DNA from: Flaccisagitta enflata
Lineage: Eukaryota; Chaetognatha; Sagittoidea; Aphragmophora
NCBI GenBank assembly: GCA_965153355.1
Contig: OZ231126.1
Span: 9,796,001 to 9,860,000, forward strand
Length of the DNA stretch: 64,000 nucleotides
Reading direction: 5' to 3'
Every line of letters begins with the position of its first letter. Within the stretch, counting starts at the first letter, position 1. Below are positions 1-11,335 of this stretch, piece by piece. Below the pieces are notes generated by a model. It was given only the letters and a program-made list of their open reading frames with translations. It searched no databases and was not told the DNA's origin. A program made the position numbers and the translations under genes.

Positions 1-8
1 AAAAGAAA

Positions 9-39
<31 letters not shown>

Positions 40-123
40 AGAAGAAGAATTCGAAGACAATAACGATGACAAAGACGACATTGATAACAATGTCAAAACT
101 AATATGATGATGACGACGACGAC

Positions 124-155
<32 letters not shown>

Positions 156-880
156 CGTCGATGATGAGGATGGTGATGAAAAAGACGACATTGATAACTA
201 TTACAAAACTAATAAGACGATGACGACGATGATGACAACGACAACAACAACAACAACAACAACAACGCATCAACAAGAAAAAGAAACGAAAACGAAGTGG
301 CTCACAAACCAAGTCGGACACTTTCTTTTCAGATCCTCGGTAAAGTGAGAAATAGGGCAGTATGTGGTCAGCGATACCCGTTGCCCTGTTTTGCATGATT
401 GGGAATTGGAGTGAGAGGAAGCAGGGCAGCAGCCCCGAAGGGACCAAGTCCACAGGGGGACTTTTGTACCTCCATCCCTCAATCCGTCCCTCCCAGGCCC
501 TCACAAGCCTGTAATCAGTGCTCACAGGTCTGAAATCTACCTTCTCAGGCCTGAAATCTGCCCTCACAGGCCTTGAATCTGAGAGGGCAGATTTAAGGCC
601 TGAGTGGATAGATTTCAGACCTGAGAGAGCAGATTTCATGTCTGAAAGGGCAGATTCAAGGCCTGAGAGGGCAGATTTCAGGCCTGAGAGGTAAGATTTC
701 AGGCCTTCGAGGGCGGATTTCAGGCCTGTGAGCGCCTGGGGGGACTGAAGAATGTACAGACAAACGAAAGTCCCCCTGTATTCTACAGGACTTAGTCCCC
801 TTCAGGGCCGCTGCCCAAAAAGCGTGCAAGCCGATGCGATTCTATCGACCTAAACCCTAGGTATGAAGAGAAGGGAGAAG
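1..880. repeat. Microsatellites and a 24-26 bp inverted-repeat minisatellite
   Basis: No gene is seen. Bases 1-270 are GAA, GAC and ACA trinucleotide tracts. From about 490 to 740 the word aggcctgaaatctgccct recurs, first in one orientation (about 500-590) and then in the reverse complement (about 590-740), so the stretch could fold into a long imperfect hairpin. The two flanks (near 425-470 and 760-820) also carry matching inverted words around gacttagtcccc and ggggac, which suggests one foldback element of roughly 400 bp. Confidence 0.6.
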
Positions 881-918
881 AGGAAGTAAAAGAATAAGAC
901 CGGATACACGGCTACCCC

Positions 919-1098
919 AGTCGCGTGCGGGTGGGCAGGGGCAATGTTTTAGGTCACTTGATCATTTAGGCAGGAGCTGTGAGGCCAAAGACCACAAAAA
1001 CCCAAAAAAGTATAGTGTGAGGGACGGACCAACCAATGGACCGACCGAAAGTCCGACAGACCAACAAAGCGGGGTGAAGAATAGCGTAGCACACGACT
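919..1098 (-). mobile_element. Short palindrome-ended interspersed repeat, copy 1
   Basis: This short element is bounded by agtcgcgtgc and gcacacgact, which are near-inverted repeats. The interior holds a run of cggac/ccgac words and the phrase gcaggagctgtgaggcc. Related copies lie at 1382-1543, 2109-2274, a truncated one near 2709-2790, and about 9691-9830. It has no coding capacity, so it is probably a non-autonomous MITE-like or SINE-like repeat; the class is not settled. Confidence 0.5.
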
Positions 1099-1101
1099 AA
1101 A

Positions 1102-1184
1102 AAGAAAGAGAAGAAGAAGAAGAAGAAGAAGAAGAAGAAGAAGAATAAGAAGATGAAGAAGACGAAGAAGAAGAAGAAGAAGAA

Positions 1185-1216
<32 letters not shown>

Positions 1217-1345
1217 AGAAAAATATGAAGATGGTGACTATGAAGACAAATGCGAAGATGATATTGATGACAAAGATGACGATGATTACAATAATGATGA
1301 TAACTTAGACAATGATGACGACGATGATGATGACAATAAATAAGT
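1102..1345. repeat. GAA/GAC microsatellite
   Basis: An almost uninterrupted (GAA)n tract at about 1108-1225 grades into gatgat and gacgat repeats up to about 1340. No gene is seen. Confidence 0.85.
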
Positions 1346-1381
1346 CAAGAAAAAGAGGTTGGTAGGTTGTGCATGTTTTTT

Positions 1382-1543
1382 AGTCGCGTGCACGCAACTC
1401 TACAACCCGCTTTGTCCGTCGGTCGGTCGGTTGGTTGGTCAGTCACCCTTTACTTTTTTTATGATTTTATTTCTTTGACCTCACTGCTCCTGCCCAAATG
1501 GTCTGGTGACCTCAAATAGGCCCCTGCCCAACCGCACGCGACT
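1382..1543 (+). mobile_element. Short palindrome-ended interspersed repeat, copy 2
   Basis: This 162-bp copy starts agtcgcgtgc and ends gcacgcgact, perfect 10-bp terminal inverted repeats. It carries the gtcggtcggtcggt run and the gaccggtt-type words shared with copies 1 and 3. It has no ORF. Confidence 0.55.
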
Positions 1544-2108
1544 TTGGTAGCTGTTATCCAGCCTTGTTTTCTCAAGGTTTAATTCAAATGCCATAGCCCC
1601 ACTTACATTATTATACCTTCTTTTGTGACTATTTGATATATTCTTTCCATTCTACAACTCGGTATAAGTTAAACAATATCCCACACTATACCCAAACTGA
1701 AATAAACGGCAGAGGGCCTTGTGAGCCCTCACTGACTATTTAATAACTTATAACGCGCACCATTCCTAGTTTCCCTAGATAATGAAGAAAAATTTGAATC
1801 AATACATCTTGTGTTTTAGATTGCGATACAAGGACAGACAAGCAAACAGAAAGACAGGTAAACAGACAGAAAGAGAGGCTCACAACCAGATAAACTGAAG
1901 AGACTTGAGAAACATGGATTATTACATTTTGATTCGAAAATCTTTGAAAATCCTTCCATTTCCCTGCTCTCCTCCAGCTGTATCATCTTCTTCATCATCT
2001 TCTTCTTAATCTTCTCCTTCATCTTCATCTTCATCTTCTTCTTCTTCCTAATCTTCTTCTTGTCTTCTTTTTTTTCTTCTACTCTGCTTCTACAACTGAG
2101 TTTTTTAC

Positions 2109-2274
2109 AAGTCGCGTGCCATGCGACTCTACACCTGCTTTGTCGTTCCGTCTGTCAGTCCTTCAGTCCATTGGTCGTCCGTCACACTACTTTTTTGGTT
2201 TTTTTTGCAGTCTTTAGCCTCACTGGTCCTGCCCAAATGATCAAGTGACCTCAAGTACGGCCCCTGTACGCAAC
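2109..2274 (+). mobile_element. Short palindrome-ended interspersed repeat, copy 3
   Basis: Same family as 1382-1543: it starts agtcgcgtgc, has a cgtctgtcagtcc interior, then ctcactggtcctgcccaaa, and ends near gtacgcaact. It has diverged at the right end. No coding content is visible. Confidence 0.5.
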
Positions 2275-2515
2275 TTTGGTAGCCGTGTATTTATATTGGG
2301 TCTTGTTATTGAGCAACTCAACAGGGCTCCTTCATCGTATTCTTCTTCTTTTATTAATCACCTTATTGTTCTTACTCTTGTTCTTGTTCTCGTTCTTGTT
2401 CTTGTACTTGTTCTTTTTCATCCTCTTCTTCTTCCGGTACTTCCTCTTTGCCGATTATATTTGACGGCATCTCTACCCTTCCATTCCAAAATCTCTACCA
2501 TTCCAATTTTATAGT

Positions 2516-2632
2516 TCTTCTTCTTCTTCTTCTTCTTCTTCTTCTTCTTCTTCTTCTTCTTCTTCTTCTTCTTCTTCTTCTTCTTCTTCTTCTTCTTCTT
2601 TTTTTCTTCTTCTTCTTCTTCTTCTTCACCGA
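2516..2632. repeat. CTT microsatellite
   Basis: About 115 bp of nearly pure (CTT)n. It gives spurious open frames of poly-Leu or poly-Arg on either strand; these are not genes. Confidence 0.9.
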
Positions 2633-2789
2633 TCTCGTCTTCCTCTCACAAAGTTTCATAGCTTTGTCCATCTCTTTACCTACCTTTATCTCAGATTTCA
2701 GCATTTTTAGTCGCGTGCACGCGACTCTATAACCCGCTCTGTCGGTCCGTCGGTCCGTCGGTCGGTCCGTCCATAACACTTTGCTTTTT

Positions 2790-5700
2790 TTCGTCGTTTT
2801 ACGTCTTTTTAGGGTATTTTATGTCATTTTAAGTCATTTTAAGTCATTTCCAGTCATTTTCAGTTAATTTTAGTCACTTAAGTCATTTTGTCATTTTTTG
2901 TCATTTTTGTCATTTTATGTTATCATAAGTCATTTTAAGTCATTCTTAGTCATTCTAAGTTATTTTAAGTCATTACAAGTCATTACAAGTCATTCTAGTT
3001 ATTCTAAGTCATTCTAAGTCACTAAGTTATTTTTTGGCTTTTGAAGTTTTTGGTAACACTTTGTTTTTTTGCGTCGTTTTTGGTCAATTTGGGTTGTCTG
3101 GAGTTATTTTGAGTTATTTTGTCTTTTTTTTGTTGTTTTTGGTCATTTTCGGTTGCTTTTGGTCATTTTTGGTTGCTTTTAGTCATTCTTGGTCATTTTT
3201 GATCATTTATGTCACTTTGTTCATTTAAGTCATTTGTGTTATTTATGGGCATTTCAAATAGTTTGAAGTCTTTTTAAGTCATTTTGGAACATTTCAGGTC
3301 ATTTTTGGTCATTTAACATAGTTTTTTGTTTTTTGTTTTTTTTTTGGTTTTTGGTTTTTGTTTTTTTTTGGTTTTGGGTTTTTGTTTTTTTTTTTCTTTT
3401 CTTTTAGTCATTTAGGTTTTTTGGTATGTCATGGTCATTCATGGTTTTTGGTATGTTTTTGTCATATATGTCATTTCAAGTCTGCTGGTTTAAGTCTGCT
3501 GGTTTAAGTCTGCTGGTTTGGGTCTAATTTAAGTCTGGTTTAAGTCTGGTTTAAGTCTGGTTTAAGTCTGGTTTAAGTCTGGTTTAAGTCTGGTTTAAGT
3601 CTGGTTTAAGTCTGGTTTAAGTCTGGTTTAAGTCTGGTTTAAGTCTGGTTTAAGTCTGGTTTAAGTCTGGTTTAAGTCTGGTTTAAGTCTGGTTTAAGTC
3701 TGGTTTAAGTCTGGTTTAAGTCTGGTTTAAGTCTGGTTTAAGTCTGGTTTAAGTCTGGTTTAAGTCTGGTTTAAGTCTGGTTTTAAGTCTGGTTTAAGTC
3801 TGGTTTAAGTCTGGTTTAAGTCTGGTTTAAGTCTGGTTTAAGTCTGGTTTAAGTCTGGTTTAAGTCTGGTTTAAGTCTGGTTTAAGTCTGGTTTAAGTCT
3901 GGTTTAAGTCTGGTTTAAGTCTGGTTTAAGTCCGGTTTAAGTCAGGTTTGAGTCAGGTTTGAGTCAGGTTTGAGTCAGGTTTGAGTCTGGTTTGAGTCTG
4001 GTTTGAGTCTAGCTTGAGTCTGGTTTAAGTCTGGTTAAAGTCGCGTTTAAGTCTGGTTCATGTCTGATTTATGTCCGGTTTAGGTTTGTTCATTTAAGTC
4101 ATTTGTGTTATTTATGGGCATTTCAAATAGTTTGAAGTCTTTTTAAGTCATTTTGGAATATTTCAGGTCATTTTTGGTCATTTAACATAGTTTTTTGTTT
4201 TTTGTTTTTTTTGGTTTTTGGTTTTTGTTTTTTTTTGGTTTTGGGTTTTTGTTTTTTTTTTTCTTTTCTTTTAGTCATTTAGGTTTTTTGGTATGTCATG
4301 GTCATTCATGGTTTTTGGTATGTTTTTGTCATATATGTCATTTCAAGTCTGCTGGTTTAAGTCTGCTGGTTTAAGTCTGCTGGTTTGGGTCTAATTTAAG
4401 TCTGGTTTAAGTCTGGTTTAAGTCTGGTTTAAGTCTGGTTTAAGTCTGGTTTAAGTCTGGTTTAAGTCTGGTTTAAGTCTGGTTTAAGTCTGGTTTAAGT
4501 CTGGTTTAAGTCTGGTTTAAGTCTGGTTTAAGTCTGGTTTAAGTCTGGTTTAAGTCTGGTTTAAGTCTGGTTTAAGTCTGGTTTAAGTCTGGTTTAAGTC
4601 TGGTTTAAGTCTGGTTTAAGTCTGGTTTGAGTCTGGTTTGAGTCTGGTTTGAGTCAGGTTTGAGTCAGGTTTGAGTCAGGTTTGAGTCAGGTTTGAGTCA
4701 GGTTTGAGTCAGGTTTGAGTCAGGTTTGAGTCAGGTTTAAGTCTGGTTTGAGTCTAGCTTGAGTCTAGCTTGAGTCTGGTTAAAGTCGCGTTTAAGTCTG
4801 GTTCATGTCTGATTTATATCCGGTTTAGGTTTGTTCATTTAAGTCATTTGTGTTATTTATGGGCATTTCAAATAGTTTGAAGTCTTTTTAAGTCATTTTG
4901 GAACATTTCAGGTCATTTTTGGTCATTTAACATAGTTTTTTGGTTTTTGTTTTTTTTTGGTTTTTGGTTTTTTTTTTTTTTGGTTTTGGGTTTTTCTTTT
5001 TTTTTTCTTTTCTTTTAGTCATTTAGGTTTTTTGGTATGTCATGGTCATTCATGGTTTTTGGTATGTTTTTGTCATATATGTCATTTCAAATCTGCTGGT
5101 TTAAGTCTGCTGGTTTAAGTCTGCTGGTTTGGGTCTAATTTAAGTCTGGTTTAAGTCTGGTTTAAGTCTGGTTTAAGTCTGGTTTAAGTCTGGTTTAAGT
5201 CTGGTTTAAGTCTGGTTTAAGTCTGGTTTAAGTCTGGTTTAAGTCTGGTTTAAGTCTGGTTTAAGTCTGGTTTAAGTCTGGTTTTAAGTCTGGTTTAAGT
5301 CTGGTTTAAGTCTGGTTTAAGTCTGGTTTAAGTCTGGTTTAAGTCTGGTTTAAGTCTGGTTTAAGTCTGGTTTAAGTCTGGTTTAAGTCTGGTTTAAGTC
5401 TGGTTTAAGTCAGGTTTAAGTCAGGTTTAAGTCAGGTTTAAGTCAGGTTTAAGTCTGGTTTAAGTCTGGTTTAAGTCTGGTTTAAGTCTGGTTTAAGTCT
5501 GGTTTAAGTCTGGTTTAAGTCTGGTTTAAGTCTGGTTTAAGTCTGGTTTAAGTCTGGTTTAAGTCTGGTTTAAGTCTGGTTTAAGTCTGGTTTAAGTCTG
5601 GTTTAAGCCTGGTTTAAGTCTGGTTTAAGCCTGGTTTAAGTCTGGTTTAAGTCTGGTTTAAGTCTGGTTTAAGTCCGGTTTGAGTCTGGTTTGAGTCTGG

Positions 5701-5975
5701 TTTGAGTCAGGTTTGAGTCAGGTTTAAGTCTGGTTTAAGTCTGGTTTGAGTCTAGCTTGAGTCTGGTTTAAGTCTGGTTAAAGTCGCGTTTAAGTCTGGT
5801 TCATGTCTGATTTATGTCCGGTTTAGGTCTGGTTTAGGTCTGGTTTAGGTCTGGTTTTGGTCTGGTTTAGGTCTGGTTTAAGTCTGGTTTAAGTCTGGTT
5901 TGAGTCTGGTTTGAGTCTGGTTTGGTTCTGGTTTGGGTCTGGTTTATGTCTGATTTTCGATAAATAGATAAAATA
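2790..5975. repeat. Nested satellite block: gtcatttta spacers and an 11-bp gtctggtttaa array
   Basis: Bases 2800-3250 are degenerate (aagtcatttt)n. From about 3530 an 11-bp unit, gtctggtttaa, is repeated in three long arrays (about 3530-4085, 4400-4835, 5140-5960). The arrays are separated by two further copies of a roughly 290-bp spacer that begins gtttgttcatttaagtc and includes T-rich stretches and three ctgctggtttaa words. The whole spacer-plus-array block is therefore tandemly duplicated about three times, a higher-order satellite. Variants (caggtttg, gtttgag) cluster at the distal end of each array. No gene is seen. Confidence 0.9.
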
Positions 5976-7041
5976 AGGAGTCATTTCAGTTCAGTCATTT
6001 TTGTCCTGCACGCGACTTATAGGTGTTGGCCTTGTTTTCACAAAACTGATGATATGAAGTCTTACATGGATTAGGGATTTACGCTTATACGACACCCCGC
6101 TAAGGTTAACGAAGGTTGTTTTCTTAATCAAAATTCAATGGGCTTTCCAATGATGTATTGTTCAAAGGCTGAAATCGAATTCTCAAATTGACATGTTTTG
6201 GAGGGTGCTTTCTGTTGATCCATGGAAATGACCTTAACAGTTATTACCCGGGTTATCAGTTTTTACTAATCAATGCGGTTACAATTGATGATGGTTAATG
6301 ACCGATTTATTCTTCATCCTCTTTCTTCTCCTCTTCTTCTTCCTCCTAGCAGTAAGTCGCCAGTAAACTTAACATTTCTCTAAGTTCTATGTGTATCTAT
6401 TTATCATCCTATCTGTCTATCCGTCGGTCTATCTGTCTGTCCATCTGTCTGTCCATCTGTCTGACTATTTGTCAGTCTATCTGTCTGACTATCTGTGTGT
6501 CTATCTGTCCATCTGTCTGTTCATCTGTCTGTCAGTCTGTGTGTGTGTCTCTCACAAGTGAAAAATGAAAATAAGAATCTAAAAAATAAAAAAAGATGAA
6601 AAAAAAAATATATAGAAATTTTAAAAGCATGTTTTGTTTAAAAGATGACAAAAATTTATTCATGAATGCAATAATCAAAATCAAAATTAGAAAAAAAAAC
6701 CTACAAAATGCATTTTTTTTCTTAAATTAGTTTCGCTATTCTTGGATGATCAGCAATTTTCAAACATGCAAAAAAAAGTCACTTTTAGAAAAATGATCGA
6801 TAATAACCGCAACCGAAAGTCGATTATAGCAGTATCCCAACTGAACCTATATTCGCGAATATTAATTAATTGAACTGAGTTGAACCGTTTTCTAAAAGCC
6901 AGATCGCCAAAGTATACACACCAATAATCGAAAGATTTGTGATTGACTGGTATTTGTTATTGAGTCAATAAATTGATTAAATTTAGAGGTGGGAACATTT
7001 CTATTTTTTAGATAGTACTAACCGGTAATATTAGTTGCATA
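5976..7041. other. Non-genic interval
   Basis: This interval is AT-rich single-copy-looking sequence with a (ctgtctatctgtctgtccat)-like degenerate run at about 6405-6550. A gcacgcgact end motif lies at about 6007. I see no supported exon. Confidence 0.5.
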
Positions 7042-7376
7042 CCGTATTTTTTCCATTTATCGCCCCCCCTCCAATTAACGCCCCCCCTCTCTTTTTGCTC
7101 CTCAGAACAATATTTGAGGGAAGATGTGGAAGCAAAAAATCTTTGAAAGAGAGAAGATTTCAGTGTTTTTATCAGGGCTTGAATATAATGCAAGCAAAAA
7201 ATATAATATTTATACATTTAATCATACATTTTTGACTTTTTAAGTAGCACTCATTGTCAATGCCATAAGAAAAGAGAGTGCTCACAAATCAAAAGGGGGC
7301 GCTAATTGGAGGGTAAAATGACAATATCTTTTTTTAATTTCAAAAGCGCCCGGGGCGCTAATTAGAAAAAATACGG
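7042..7376. mobile_element. TA-flanked MITE (335 bp)
   Basis: Both ends read TA|ccgtatttttt on their respective strands, giving 12-bp terminal inverted repeats and a TA target duplication at 7040-7041 and 7377-7378. Subterminal C-rich stretches (cgccccccctccaattaacg on the left and its near-inverse on the right) extend the similarity. No transposase is encoded. TA duplication is typical of Tc1/mariner-type elements, so this is inferred to be a non-autonomous relative. Confidence 0.7.
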
Positions 7377-7378
7377 TA

Positions 7379-8041
7379 ATTAGCTACATAGTTAATAGAA
7401 AAATCATTGGAACACAAAACTTGTTGGGACACAGATTTTGGCTTGCTGCCCCAAAAATTTGGGCTCAAATACGCCCCTGGTTATGGCTATAAATGCGTGT
7501 TTCCATACTTATGCTCTAGATATTAGTCTATCCAAACGCACTTTTATAATCGCTTCTATTTGCCTCTCTAGATGACTAACACCATTAACAAATTTACAAA
7601 TTGACTTAATCGGGCATGAAACTAATGACGATTAGCCCGCTGACACAGAATGCCAAGAACTCATGCATACAAGTCGCGTATCCGCCCAGATTAGCCTCTT
7701 ACAGATGTACGAAACCTCCAAAACAAGTCTGAACGACATCAGTGAACCTTTACTACCCTTCCCCTATAATTGCACAAGTCCAGGAATTAATATTACTACA
7801 CGGCCATAAATCTCGTTTGAAACAAGGCCAACACTTATATGTCGCGTGCGTGACCTAGATAACTTAGGATGACTTAAATCAACTTTAAATGACTTAAGAT
7901 CCAGACCAGACCACATTGACCTCATTGCCGTGGGACAAAAAAATTGGGATTTGTGAATAACTTTCCAAGACCTACCTCTACACCAAAAATAAACAAAATC
8001 TATTTTTTTGGGTTATATGGTTTGTGTGATCTGTGCTGAAA
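7379..8041. other. Non-genic interval
   Basis: AT-rich sequence with a gtcgcgtgcgtgac motif near 7842, which is part of the short palindrome-ended repeat family, followed by a remnant of the gacttaaa satellite. The last 30 bases (ggtttgtgtgatctgtgctg) recur at both junctions of the NACHT tandem array and mark its left edge. I see no exon. Confidence 0.5.
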
Positions 8042-9891
8042 TTACCCTGTGGCTAAATCTTCTAAACCAATACTCAGAATTGACGTGTGTGAAAAACGGC
8101 CCCAGAATCCATGCAGAAAACCCATGCCATCATCAACATGGTATGCATCTGTCAGTAAGCAGCTTTCAAACAACCATGTGATGATATCTTTAAATGACAC
8201 ATCTTTGATCATAGTGCTGTCAATACAGATAGTTTTCAAAGTTTTGAAGTTTGCACGCTTTTCACCATCTGTCACACGGATAAAATCGCCGAGTTGGGTA
8301 TCTTTTCCTTGACAAGACTGCATTAAAATGCAGGCAGGGAACTTCTCAAATGAGAATAAATGCCCAGTAGCACTCTGAGCAGTCACAAATGGCACAGTTA
8401 TTTCTCTCACTAACGACCTCGCACTTCTCAAATTGGGCGAAGCTGAACCGATTCTATGCTGTAAGCTGTAAGCTGTAAGCTGGGTTATTCTACCATTTAA
8501 GACCTCTGGCTTGAAAGCAGCCACGCAGGCAGCTAGGTTATCGTACTCGCTCTTCAAAAATATTGCGCCTTTTTTGTATTGTACATGCGTTAATTTGTGA
8601 GATTGTTTTTCAAGGGAAAGCGCATCACTTTCCTTTCCTTTCTCACAGGTTATCAATTTTTTGTCAAGTAGCTTGTCATCACACGCCTTAGCAATTAAAC
8701 CCAAGAGCTTCATAAAGATATCAACGCCATTGCCCACGACACCATCGAAACCGTTGTCATCAAAAAGACGACATATCATAACGGCGTTGATAGGAATAGA
8801 GAAAGCCGACTTCATCGAAGAATTGGTTTCCAACGCAGAAGTTAACTTCTCTTTTTTGAGTTGCATTTCCTTCGCATTCCCTGAAAATGGGAACACGTCG
8901 ACAAATTGCAGGCATTGCGATTCGTCCAGCTTGTCTAGTGTATACTCAACCATGTGATCACGGACTTCCCGCAAAGTTTCTTTCCCCTCTTCTCGCGAAA
9001 GAACGATGAAAGTGCTCTCACTGTATAATTCGATACTTTCTCTGAGAAACCTGTGCATTAATTCACTACAGATTCGGACGGATTTGTAAATGCTATATGT
9101 CACTTTCCAAGGTACCCCCCCCTACAGCCCAAACGGATCATCATAAAGACTTGAAATTTGGCATGGACACTCATATTAGGCCAAATCGTGGGGCCACCGA
9201 GGCGATTTTTGATAAGTTGACCCAAAGCCGCGATATGGGGCAGGGGTGGGGGTACCCCTGGGGGGCAAAAATGTCAAAAATTTTTTTTTCGATTTTTTTA
9301 ATTTTTTCGAGTTGATTACTTAGTTTAGTGTCTTTAGCACCAGAATTAAGCATTATTTTAGTATTTACTTTGTTTGAGTGCAATATTTTGCTGTATCAAA
9401 CTTGATACATCACTTTTCTCATTTTTCTGGGTTTTAGACGAACTTCGAAGCTTGCATAATTGGAGGCGCGTTGAACAGCTAGTTCAGAGCCGATCAGCTA
9501 CCTCCTGAAACTACGTCAGCTGTTTTTCTTCTGAAAATACCATTCAGAGGTTTTTATCCTAATATGGGTATGCAGTAGCTTACCAAATGGTTACATTTTG
9601 TAACCTGTCTCACCCAAATACAAGAGCGAGTTGGGAATCCAGTCAACTTCATTCACATTTGAAAAATCAAGGCCAGATATTCTGCCACCCCAGTTGCGTG
9701 TGGGTAGGCAGGGGCCGTAATTGAGGTCACCAATGTATTAGGGCTGGAGCAGAGAGGTGTAGGATTATAAAACATTAAAAGAAGGTAAAATGTAACCGAC
9801 CAACAGACAGACAGACAAGCTCAGCTACTAGATATTGTTCCATCGTATTTATAGCAACCGGCTGCGCAGGGAAAGAAAAGTAAAAATTCCA

Positions 9892-9896
<5 letters not shown>

Positions 9897-9982
<86 letters not shown>
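9897..9982. repeat. GA dinucleotide microsatellite
   Basis: About 85 bp of uninterrupted (GA)n inside the 3.9-kb element. Confidence 0.95.
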
Positions 9983-9984
<2 letters not shown>

Positions 9985-10613
9985 TTAGAGCTGCCGTACT
10001 TTCTTTACCTATGTTATCCCCCTGCTTTCTTACAAATTTCACGATATTACCTTTTGCTTTAATTATTAACAATGATAAAAACAGATTTTACTCCACATTA
10101 ATTAGATTATTGTTTCAATTCGCACACCACCATAGAAAAAACTCTTTGGCCTCATAACTTTGTTTCTTTTATCCTTTATTATCATTTTTCAAAGTTGTCT
10201 CGACCATCTGCCGCAAATGCCAGAGTTGGCTGTCCTGTCGCGTAGCATTGCTACCCTGTTACCCTGTAACGGCAACTCGGTGCAGTGACTGTACAAAAAC
10301 TTATCAGAGGCACATAAACACATAAAGAGATAATTGCTTTCATGGAGGATTTGGCCAGAAGCTCTAAGAAAATGCTTCCAAAATCTTTGACGGATGCGCG
10401 CGTAATACGACATTCCTGTGTCTTGAATTTGGAACTACTTCTAGATCAGATTATATTCATCCCCACAAGGTATGAATACATGTTAAGACACTCATTTTGG
10501 GCATTCGAATAAAAATTTATTTCCAGGCGTTTTTGATATTGCATATGTCTATCTAGAGCCCCATCTAATTGGAAAATCGATTTGGATTTGATCTAGGCAC
10601 TCAGTCATCAGTG

Positions 10614-11335
10614 CTGTAGTTGTATAGAATTGACTGCTGTTGATATGAGAGAAAGTTTTTCCCTAGCCATTCTCAGGGGGGAGAAAGCTAAAAAGTTTTT
10701 AGACATTTTTAACTTTTTTTAGCTTTTTTTATCTTTTTTTAGCTCTTTTCAAATTTTAAGTGGTGCAAAAAGTTAAAAAAAGTTAAAAAAAGCTAAAAAA
10801 GGATAAAAAAAGCTAAAAAAGGATAAAAAAGGCTAAAAACTGGAAAAGGCTAAAAACAGATAAAAAAAGCTAGAAAATGCTAAAAACAGCTAAAAAATGT
10901 ATAACGTAGCAAAGAGTTTTTACACAAAACCACAAGCAAAAAAGCTAAAAAGAGCTAAAAAAGACAAAAAAAAGCTAATAAAGAGCTAATAAAGAGCTAA
11001 AAATCAAAAAAGCTAAAACGTTTCAAAAAAAGCTAAAATAAGCTAAAAACAGCTAAAAAGAGCTAAAAAGTCAAAGCTATAAAAAGCTAAAAAGAGCTTA
11101 ATAATAGCTAAAAAAAAGTAAAAAAAGCTAAAAAGAGCTAAACAGTCAAAGCTGACTCCAAATTTACAGTCCACGGAATATTTTTTTTTTAGCGTTTTTT
11201 AGCTCTTTTTAACCATCTTTAACCTTTTTTAGCAAATTTTTAAGTGGTGCAAAAAGATAAAAAAAGCTAAAAAAAGCTAAAAATGTCTAAAAACTTTTTA
11301 GCTTTCACCCCCCTGCATTCTATACAACTACAGCA
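10614..11335. mobile_element. Nested foldback element with AGCTAAAAA-rich interior
   Basis: The ends are inverted repeats: tgctgtagttgtatagaat at the left and its complement at 11317-11335. Just inside, ggggagaaagctaaaaagtt is mirrored by aactttttagctttcacccc. The interior is an imperfect run of agctaaaaa words. The boundary duplication is unclear. No coding content is present. Confidence 0.6.

Noticed and set aside
2448-2779. Open frames rich in poly-Leu (plus) and poly-Arg (minus)
   Set aside because: They are produced by the CTT microsatellite, have no domain and no splice context.
3530-5960. Regularly spaced short repeats that might suggest a CRISPR array
   Set aside because: The units are contiguous 11-mers without unique spacers, and the genome is eukaryotic; this is satellite DNA.
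6405-6550. A gtctatctgtctgtcc run as a possible exon
   Set aside because: It is a degenerate tetranucleotide repeat.
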